Shown here one piece after another: positions 58,015 to 64,000 of a stretch of 64,000 bases of DNA (positions are counted from its first letter, which is position 1; every line of letters starts with the position of its first letter). The translations under genes and the position numbers were made by a program. The notes under the pieces were generated by a model. That model was given only the letters and a program-made list of their open reading frames with translations, did no database searches and was not told the DNA's origin. The stretch comes from Desulfamplus magnetovallimortis (GTDB taxonomy: Bacteria > Desulfobacterota > Desulfobacteria > Desulfobacterales > Desulfobacteraceae), in contig NZ_LT828544.1 of assembly GCF_900170035.1 (NCBI RefSeq), forward strand, positions 88,704 to 152,703, in the 5' to 3' direction.

Positions 58015-58305
58015 TATAAACTCTCCTTAAAAAAAATAAAATTATACAGGCAGCCTTAAGTACTCCGAAATATTGATGGAGACCACTTTTTTTGGATGCC
58101 ACTTAGTTACTTTAACCATACAGGTCAATCTTGTCAAGCTTGTCTTGGAGGGGTAACGTCCAGCCAACAGTGATTGACTTGAAAAGGTATTAATGATAGC
58201 ATATTTAGAATTTTTTGTGTATTCATAATTTGGCATTATATTTAGGAATGCCATACCTTAGTGATTATTTTTGAATGAATTTTAAAAGTAAAGGAAAACC
58301 TGATA

Positions 58306-58722
58306 ATGGAAAGGACATTATCCCTGATTAAGCCCGACGGTGTTGCCAGAAATCTAATTGGCGAAGTTATTAAACGTTTTGAAACAGCCGGTATTAAAAT
58401 TGTTGCCATGAAAAAACTGCATCTCTCCAGAAAACAGGCAGAAGGCTTTTATGCTGTTCACAAGGAACGTCCGTTTTTCAACAGCCTTATGGAGTTCATG
58501 ACATCAGGTCCGATTGTGGCAATGGTGCTTGAGGGCGAAGATGTAATAGCCCATAATCGTAAACTGATGGGTGCTACAAATTTCAAGGAAGCAGAAGAGG
58601 GAACAATCAGGCGCGACTATGCAACCGATATTGAGAAAAACGTGGTTCATGGTTCAGATGCCCCTGAGACTGCTGCATTTGAAATCAGTTATTTTTTTAA
58701 CAGCATGGAAATAGTCGGTTGA
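58306..58722 (+). CDS. ndk: Nucleoside diphosphate kinase
   Basis: A 138-residue Ndk of normal length: [20 protein letters not shown] at the start, [15 protein letters not shown], and the active-site [12 protein letters not shown] with the phosphorylated histidine. It balances NTP pools. It stands alone between divergent HesB-like and downstream aconitase genes; a hairpin follows its stop. The 291-bp upstream gap carries only a short GGCATT..AATGCC palindrome and AT-rich promoter-like sequence. Confidence 0.97.
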   Translation: MERTLSLIKPDGVARNLIGEVIKRFETAGIKIVAMKKLHLSRKQAEGFYAVHKERPFFNSLMEFMTSGPIVAMVLEGEDVIAHNRKLMGATNFKEAEEGTIRRDYATDIEKNVVHGSDAPETAAFEISYFFNSMEIVG

Positions 58723-58747
58723 TTTAACATCCGCCTCTCTCCTGTAA

Positions 58748-58771
58748 GGGGCAACCTCAATGGGTTGCCCC
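58748..58771 (+). terminator. Hairpin after ndk
   Basis: GGGGCAACC TCAATG GGTTGCCCC, a perfect 9-bp stem 26 bp after the ndk stop, without a following T-run. Possibly a terminator or a REP-like sequence; its twin lies between tctC and tctB. Confidence 0.5.
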
Positions 58772-58818
58772 CTGGGTTGTAATGTATGTTATATGATGAA
58801 TGAAGGAGAAAATGAGCA

Positions 58819-61593
58819 ATGACTCTTCCGGAATGCAGAAAGGTACTCAACATTAACGGTGATTCATTTACAATTTGCAATATCTCCACACTTGAACAAA
58901 AAAGTGTTGCTGATATTCAAAGACTGCCCTTTTCCATCAGGATACTGCTTGAAAACCTTTTGCGGAATCTGGATGGAGACATTGTAAACGAAAATGATGT
59001 GGTAAATGTCCTTAACTGGGGGCGTCATGGGGAAGATTCTGTCATGATTCCCTTTCACCCTGCAAGGGTTCTCATGCAGGACTTCACAGGAGTGCCGGCT
59101 GTTGTTGATCTTGCAGCCATGCGTGATGCAGTTGTGGATGCAGGCGGCGACCCTGAAAAGATAAATCCCTTAGTGCCGGTTGATCTTGTTGTTGACCACT
59201 CTGTGCAGGTGGATTATCAGGGATCAAAAGATGCACCTTTTCTAAATGTGAAGAAAGAGTATGAGAGAAACATGGAGCGTTACAGCCTCCTGAAATGGGC
59301 ACAGAAAAGTTTTGACAATTTTCGGGTTGTTCCACCTGGTTCAGGGATATGTCATCAGGTGAATCTTGAATACCTTGCACAGGTTGTAACAAGCCAGACC
59401 AGGGGTGATGCAAAGATTGCCTTTCCAGATACCCTTGTAGGAACCGACTCACACACAACCATGATCAATGCCCTTGGTGTCCTTGGCTGGGGAGTAGGGG
59501 GCATTGAAGCTGAAGCTGTTATGCTTGGTCAGCCTTATTTTATGACACTTCCTGATGTTATCGGGGTATATCTTGAAGGCGAAGTTGCACCAGGGGTAAC
59601 TGCTACTGATATTGTCCTTCACATCACCCATATTCTCAGAAAGGAAAATGTTGTAGAAAAATTTGTGGAGTTCACAGGGCCTGGCATGAAAAATCTATCT
59701 TTGACAGATCGTGCAACCATCTCTAACATGTCACCTGAATATGGGGCAACCATGGGTTTCTTTCCGGTTGATGAAAAAACAATTGAGTACCTTTCAAGAA
59801 CCGGTCGGGATAATATTACAAAAAGGGTGGAAACATACTGCCGCGAATGTTCCCTTTTTGCAAGGGGTGATGAGAGTATTGAGTTTACAAAAACAGTAAG
59901 GGTTGATCTTTCACATGTACGCTCTGCTGTTGCTGGTCCATACAGACCACAGGACAGAATTTTTCTTGAAGATGTGAAAGGTACTTTTGTAAATGAATTT
60001 AATTCAAATCCAAAACAACAACAAAATGGTGCAACATCTGACCATTACACTGATAATTGTGGTGCCAAGGCAGATAGTGTTGGTGAAAAGGGATGTAGTT
60101 CACTGAGTATTGCAGATAGCCTGAATATACCTTCTGTTATTGTAAGGGATCACAGCAATGAAGGCAGGGAGAAAACCATAAAAAATGGTGCTGTTGCAAT
60201 TGCTGCAATTACATCATGTACAAACACATCAAACCCCAATGTAATGATAGGTGCAGGCCTTGTTGCAAAAATGGCGTGTGAAAAGGGGCTTGAAGTGCCT
60301 TTTTTTGTCAAGACTTCCCTTTCTCCTGGCTCCAAGGTTGTGGTTGACTACCTTGAAGATGCAGCTCTTATGCCTTTTCTTGAGAAGCTTGGCTTTCATA
60401 CAGCAGGTTTTGGCTGCATGACATGCATCGGCAACAGTGGGCCTCTTCTGCCCTGTATGGATGAAGCCCTTGAAAAGTGTAAGGATCTGGTTGTGGCATC
60501 TGTTCTTTCCGGCAACAGAAATTTTGAGGCACGGGTACATCAGAAAACAAGAGCCAACTATCTTATGTCTCCAATGCTTGTTGTGGCATATGCTCTTGCA
60601 GGTCGAGTGGATATTGATTTTGAGTCAGAACCATTGGGTAGTGACTCAAATGGCAAACCGGTTTTTCTTGCAGATATCTGGCCGTCAAACAGCGATATTG
60701 ATAACCTTGTGGAACAACATGTCAAACAGAGCTTTTTTACCTCTCAGTATGAAGAGGTGTTTTCAGGAGACAAGTTGTGGAAAGAGCTTCAGGTAACAGA
60801 GAGCAAAACATTCAGTTGGGATAAAAACTCTCTTTATATACGTCGTCCTCCGTTTTTTGAGGGATTTACAATGGATCTCCCGCCACTTTCTGACATCAAC
60901 AATGCAAGACCTCTACTGGTTCTTGGGGATTCAATAACAACAGATCACATTTCACCGGCCGGTGCCATTCCGGAAAACTATCCTGCCGGACAATACCTTA
61001 AAGCAAATGGTGTCACTGTTGAAAGTTTTAATTCCTACGGCTCAAGACGTGGTAACCATGAAGTTATGATGAGGGGAACTTTTGGCAATATCAGGATAAA
61101 AAACACACTTGTGGCAAAACAGGGCAGTTACACCCTTAAACTTCCTGAAAAAAAGCAAACTTTTGTTTTTGATGCAGCAATGGCCTACGCAGATGAAAAA
61201 GTTCCTCTTATTATTGCAGGCGGAAAAGAGTATGGCACAGGTTCCTCCAGGGACTGGGCAGCCAAAGGTACCTCTCTTCTTGGAGTCAGGGCTGTTATTG
61301 CCCGCTCTTTTGAAAGGATACACCGAAGCAATCTTGTTGGTATGGGTGTATTGCCGCTTGTTTTCAAGCAGGAACAAAGCTTTGAATCCCTTGGTTTGAC
61401 TGGCATGGAGACCTTCTCCATCATTGGCCTTTCTGGCATGGAGCCTGGAAGTACTTTGACTGTAACAGCAGAAAAGGAAGATGGGACAAAGGTTGAGTTT
61501 GGGGTTATTTCACGCCTGGATAATAATGTTGATATATCTTATTTTGTAAATGGAGGGATTCTTTCCTGTGTTTTGCGGCAGATTATAGCCTGA
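58819..61593 (+). CDS. acnA: Aconitate hydratase AcnA
   Basis: A 924-residue monomeric aconitase of the AcnA/IRP1 type. Cluster and substrate motifs: VGTDSHTTMINALGVLGWGVGG in the first part, SCTNTSNPNVMIGAG, TAGFGCMTCIGNSGPL with the CxxC ligands, then DSITTDHISPAGAIP, NSYGSRRGNHEVMMRGTF and the swivelling-domain AGKEYGTGSSRDWAAKG-type motif. An unusual 35-residue Gln/Asn/Ser-rich insert (about residues 398-435, NSNPKQQQNGATSDH..) interrupts the domain border. It interconverts citrate and isocitrate. AAGGAGAAAATGAGCA precedes the ATG. Confidence 0.95.
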   Translation: MTLPECRKVLNINGDSFTICNISTLEQKSVADIQRLPFSIRILLENLLRNLDGDIVNENDVVNVLNWGRHGEDSVMIPFHPARVLMQDFTGVPAVVDLAAMRDAVVDAGGDPEKINPLVPVDLVVDHSVQVDYQGSKDAPFLNVKKEYERNMERYSLLKWAQKSFDNFRVVPPGSGICHQVNLEYLAQVVTSQTRGDAKIAFPDTLVGTDSHTTMINALGVLGWGVGGIEAEAVMLGQPYFMTLPDVIGVYLEGEVAPGVTATDIVLHITHILRKENVVEKFVEFTGPGMKNLSLTDRATISNMSPEYGATMGFFPVDEKTIEYLSRTGRDNITKRVETYCRECSLFARGDESIEFTKTVRVDLSHVRSAVAGPYRPQDRIFLEDVKGTFVNEFNSNPKQQQNGATSDHYTDNCGAKADSVGEKGCSSLSIADSLNIPSVIVRDHSNEGREKTIKNGAVAIAAITSCTNTSNPNVMIGAGLVAKMACEKGLEVPFFVKTSLSPGSKVVVDYLEDAALMPFLEKLGFHTAGFGCMTCIGNSGPLLPCMDEALEKCKDLVVASVLSGNRNFEARVHQKTRANYLMSPMLVVAYALAGRVDIDFESEPLGSDSNGKPVFLADIWPSNSDIDNLVEQHVKQSFFTSQYEEVFSGDKLWKELQVTESKTFSWDKNSLYIRRPPFFEGFTMDLPPLSDINNARPLLVLGDSITTDHISPAGAIPENYPAGQYLKANGVTVESFNSYGSRRGNHEVMMRGTFGNIRIKNTLVAKQGSYTLKLPEKKQTFVFDAAMAYADEKVPLIIAGGKEYGTGSSRDWAAKGTSLLGVRAVIARSFERIHRSNLVGMGVLPLVFKQEQSFESLGLTGMETFSIIGLSGMEPGSTLTVTAEKEDGTKVEFGVISRLDNNVDISYFVNGGILSCVLRQIIA

Positions 61594-61609
61594 AAAGGAG
61601 ATTGTAAAA

Positions 61610-63910
61610 ATGAGTAAAAAGATAGCTTTTAAATCTGTTTTTAAGCCTGATGAGACTTCCTTTTGCATGAGATTTTTTGAGGGTAAAGCGTTCCTTGTAA
61701 TTTTTGTTGTAATATTTCTGCCTATGATGATATCTATTAGATCAGCCTCTTCTGAAATCATAGATGAAAATTTTGCAGGTTCTGTTGCTCGTGCTTTTCT
61801 TGTATATATTGATGAGCCACATACAGTTTCTTCAAGTGAGCCTGTGGAGCGGTCAGGTCAGACAATTGCTTATCTTTTTACTCTTGATCCGGTTGGATAT
61901 ATTCTTGTAGCCGGAGACACAATAAGAGTGCCTGTTAAAGCATATTCTCTTAAATCTGATTTTAACAGTTTACCTCCGGCTTATGTTAATGTGATTCTGG
62001 ATGAGCTTGAACTTCCTGACGATCTGATATCACACCCCGAAAAAGAAACCTATTCTTCTGAAGAACAATATTCCAACTCAGAAGATATGCAAAGAGAGCC
62101 TTTGTCGGAAGATGTCAACAAATCTTATTGGGAGCTTTTAACCAATACAAGTATAGTTTCAAAAAAATCATTCAAAAATTATACTCCAGATACCTTTCTT
62201 CTTACAACAACCTGGAATCAGGGCTATCCCTACAATAAGTTTACTCCAAGAGATGGTGGAGAGTTGACAGTCACAGGTTGCGTTCAGACAGCAGTTGCCC
62301 AGGTTATGCGTTATCATGCCCACCCTTCATCCGGTAGCGGTGTCTTTACTCATATCTGGAACGGGCAGACCTTGACAGCTTTCATGAACCGTCCCTTTAA
62401 CTGGAGTGCTATGCCCGACGCTGTTACAGGAAATGTAGATCAATATCAGCAAGATGAGGTAGCAGCTCTCATGCGTGATCTGGGTGTTCTCAATGAGGCC
62501 GAATACGGTACAGATGGCACAAGCGCCTGGTTCCATTACGATGACTTTGAAAGAGCCTTTGGATATGCACCTGTATATAGAGTAGATAGCTCTGATAATG
62601 CTTTTTTTACAACAATTATTAGTGAAATTGATAATGACAGACCTGTTTTGCTTTCAATGCCAGGCCATATGACTGTTGCAGATGGCTATGCAACTGATGG
62701 AACCGGAAAAAAAATTCATGTCAATCTCGGATGGGGTGGGGCTTATGATGACTACTATTATCTTGATCAGACCAACTTAATAGGCGATTACTCTTTTTCT
62801 CCGGAACATACAGTATATTACAATATCAAGCCATGCCAGGGAGGGGAATGCAATCCTTATACATCAACAAGCTACGGCAACATTCCTGTTATATCTTCAC
62901 AACTTGATGACATCGTGATTGATGAAATCACTACTTTACGTATTGATGTATATGATTCTGATGGAGATACTGTAACTCTTTCGGCTGTTTCTTCATCTGA
63001 CAATCTTCAGGTAGTGACTAATGGTAACCTCCTGACTTTGAATCCTTATTCTGACAATATTTTTTGTGAAGTAACGCTGACTGCAACTTCACATGATGGT
63101 GAGAGTCAAAAGAGCTTTAAGGTTTTGGTCCTTGAAAACAGGGTTTATATGGGAACCCAATATGATATTGGCGGAGAATTTTCTGATGGAACAGAAATTG
63201 ACAGCTATAGTTCATATCTACAGGGAAATATCACTGTCAGTGGTTACAGAGGATATAGTAACCAGGCCTTTTATGTGTGGTTAGAAGATGGCAATGGAAA
63301 TATAGTGATTGATGTCTCTGAAGAACCGGTAAGCGGATATTTAACAGCAGGTTTGTATAACATAAGCACATCTTTGGAGAATCCGGTCACTCATTCGTAT
63401 TACTCTTATGATGCCGATTTCAGTGGATATACCTTGACGGTTACCTGTGATGACTTAAGCTCTGATGTCGCTGATCTCGCCGATAGTATGGGTATTGAGC
63501 TTACAGATGGAAGCACTGAGTTGCCCGAAAATATTACATCATACAAAGTATTGACAGACCAGGCAGCTTCCCAGACTGTTAACAGGGGAGATTATTTTAT
63601 GATTTTCGGTTCTTCAGGTATTAATAACATAACCGTGGAATCTGGCGGGAGAATGGAGTGTGTCAATTTTGTGGGGGCAAATGAGATCATTATTAAAGGC
63701 ATCTCTTCTGACTTCACTGTTTCTCGATCCGGTGCTGCGGTATCTCTTGAAAGTTCAGTAAATGGAACAAGGATAAAAATTCCGGCTACAACCACAGACC
63801 AGAAATTGATTTTTGATGATGAAATGTTTTCACTTGGGATAAGTGGCGGAAGGGTATTTATAGGAAGCCAGGAAATAACCACAACGGAATTGTCTTTGGT
63901 TTATCCCTGA
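61610..63910 (+). CDS. Secreted C10 (streptopain-like) cysteine peptidase
   Basis: A 766-residue exported protein. A long N-terminal hydrophobic segment (FLVIFVVIFLPMMIS, about 29-43) serves as signal. A Spi/propeptide-like region leads to the C10 catalytic domain: TTWNQGYPYNKFTP, TGCVQTAVAQVMRYH with the nucleophilic Cys (about residue 223), MPGHMTVADGY with the His, and HVNLGWGGAYDDYYYL. Then follow beta-sandwich modules (about 420-520 and 515-600) and a C-terminal repeat-like domain (VNRGDYFMIFGSSGINNITV, FTVSRSGAAVSL, IKIPATTTDQKLIF) probably used for surface attachment or secretion. It digests extracellular protein. Start follows AAAAGGAGATTGTAAAA. Confidence 0.88.
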   Translation: MSKKIAFKSVFKPDETSFCMRFFEGKAFLVIFVVIFLPMMISIRSASSEIIDENFAGSVARAFLVYIDEPHTVSSSEPVERSGQTIAYLFTLDPVGYILVAGDTIRVPVKAYSLKSDFNSLPPAYVNVILDELELPDDLISHPEKETYSSEEQYSNSEDMQREPLSEDVNKSYWELLTNTSIVSKKSFKNYTPDTFLLTTTWNQGYPYNKFTPRDGGELTVTGCVQTAVAQVMRYHAHPSSGSGVFTHIWNGQTLTAFMNRPFNWSAMPDAVTGNVDQYQQDEVAALMRDLGVLNEAEYGTDGTSAWFHYDDFERAFGYAPVYRVDSSDNAFFTTIISEIDNDRPVLLSMPGHMTVADGYATDGTGKKIHVNLGWGGAYDDYYYLDQTNLIGDYSFSPEHTVYYNIKPCQGGECNPYTSTSYGNIPVISSQLDDIVIDEITTLRIDVYDSDGDTVTLSAVSSSDNLQVVTNGNLLTLNPYSDNIFCEVTLTATSHDGESQKSFKVLVLENRVYMGTQYDIGGEFSDGTEIDSYSSYLQGNITVSGYRGYSNQAFYVWLEDGNGNIVIDVSEEPVSGYLTAGLYNISTSLENPVTHSYYSYDADFSGYTLTVTCDDLSSDVADLADSMGIELTDGSTELPENITSYKVLTDQAASQTVNRGDYFMIFGSSGINNITVESGGRMECVNFVGANEIIIKGISSDFTVSRSGAAVSLESSVNGTRIKIPATTTDQKLIFDDEMFSLGISGGRVFIGSQEITTTELSLVYP

Positions 63911-63935
63911 ATTGGTGACAAAAAATAACTTTTGG

Positions 63936-64000
63936 GGCATCTTTCATTTATCGGTTTATACTTTTTGAGGCTTATTCTTTTGTCTGAATCACGGATTAAA
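63936..64000 (+). mobile_element. Left end of a family D MITE, cut by the window edge
   Basis: GGCATCTTTCATTTATCGG, TTTATACTTTTTGAGGCTTA and TTCTTTTGTCTGAATCACGG repeat the left half of the D copy inserted in hsdM (18831), including its GTCTGAATCACGG core subtype. The right half is outside the window. Confidence 0.88.

Overview
The window reads as accessory-rich chromosome of an anaerobic Desulfobacterota bacterium, most likely a Desulfobacterales-type sulfate reducer. This is an inference from gene content: an HdrA/HdrBC/MvhD/MetV/MetF methylene-tetrahydrofolate reductase cluster (Wood-Ljungdahl methyl branch), nickel lactate racemase with a D-lactate dehydrogenase, a tripartite tricarboxylate (TTT) transporter operon, ThyX, and three UGA-containing genes that look like selenoproteins. 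No rRNA, tRNA or CRISPR array was seen, and no species is claimed.

Layout. 0.3-9.3 kb (minus): a GntR-controlled operon (regulator, TctC, TctB, TctA, TIM-barrel isomerase, DUF1537 kinase, class II aldolase, PanB), probably for uptake and breakdown of a sugar acid. A perfect 23-bp inverted repeat overlies the operon promoter. 9.6-16 kb (minus): a CPA2 antiporter with USP-like tail, then lactate racemase, an FeS/MvhD-domain electron carrier and a GlcD-type D-lactate dehydrogenase. 16.3-28.4 kb: a heavily rearranged type I restriction island. It has hsdM and hsdR but no complete hsdS; the HsdS C-terminus is fused to a DUF1016 domain. AlbA_2, toxin-antitoxin, DUF1016 nuclease, AAA/DUF4435 and four-helix-bundle modules sit between hsdM and hsdR. 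28.7-40.5 kb: an Imm10-like orphan, archaemetzincin, a sigma-54 two-component system, two cysteine-motif/GcvH-like proteins, a nucleotidyltransferase pair, a DUF4143 ATPase and a degenerate Ski2-like helicase.

41.2-51.4 kb (plus) is the metabolic centrepiece: HTH-receiver regulator, MetF paralog, HdrBC-like selenoprotein, a 1586-residue HdrA fused to an NfnB/GltD-like domain and a second HdrA unit, an MvhD selenoprotein, MetV and MetF. Together they could couple methylene-THF chemistry to NAD(P)H and ferredoxin by flavin-based bifurcation. 51.5-64 kb holds a Uma2 nuclease, thiN, thyX, a broken brnTA pair, leuCD with a FliL-like lipoprotein, a HesB/IscA-like selenoprotein, ndk, aconitase and a secreted C10 peptidase.

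Intergenic space is filled by four dispersed repeat families, named here A (about 80 bp, two hairpins, sometimes tandem), B (about 67 bp), C (about 140-200 bp, ends based on GTCTGAATCAGG) and D (a 106-193 bp MITE with GGCATC/GATGCC ends). Four D copies have perfect 8-bp target-site duplications, one nested inside a B repeat. Repeats have repeatedly landed at gene ends and now supply the stop codons of hsdM, hsdR, a DUF4143 ATPase and a small TA-like gene.
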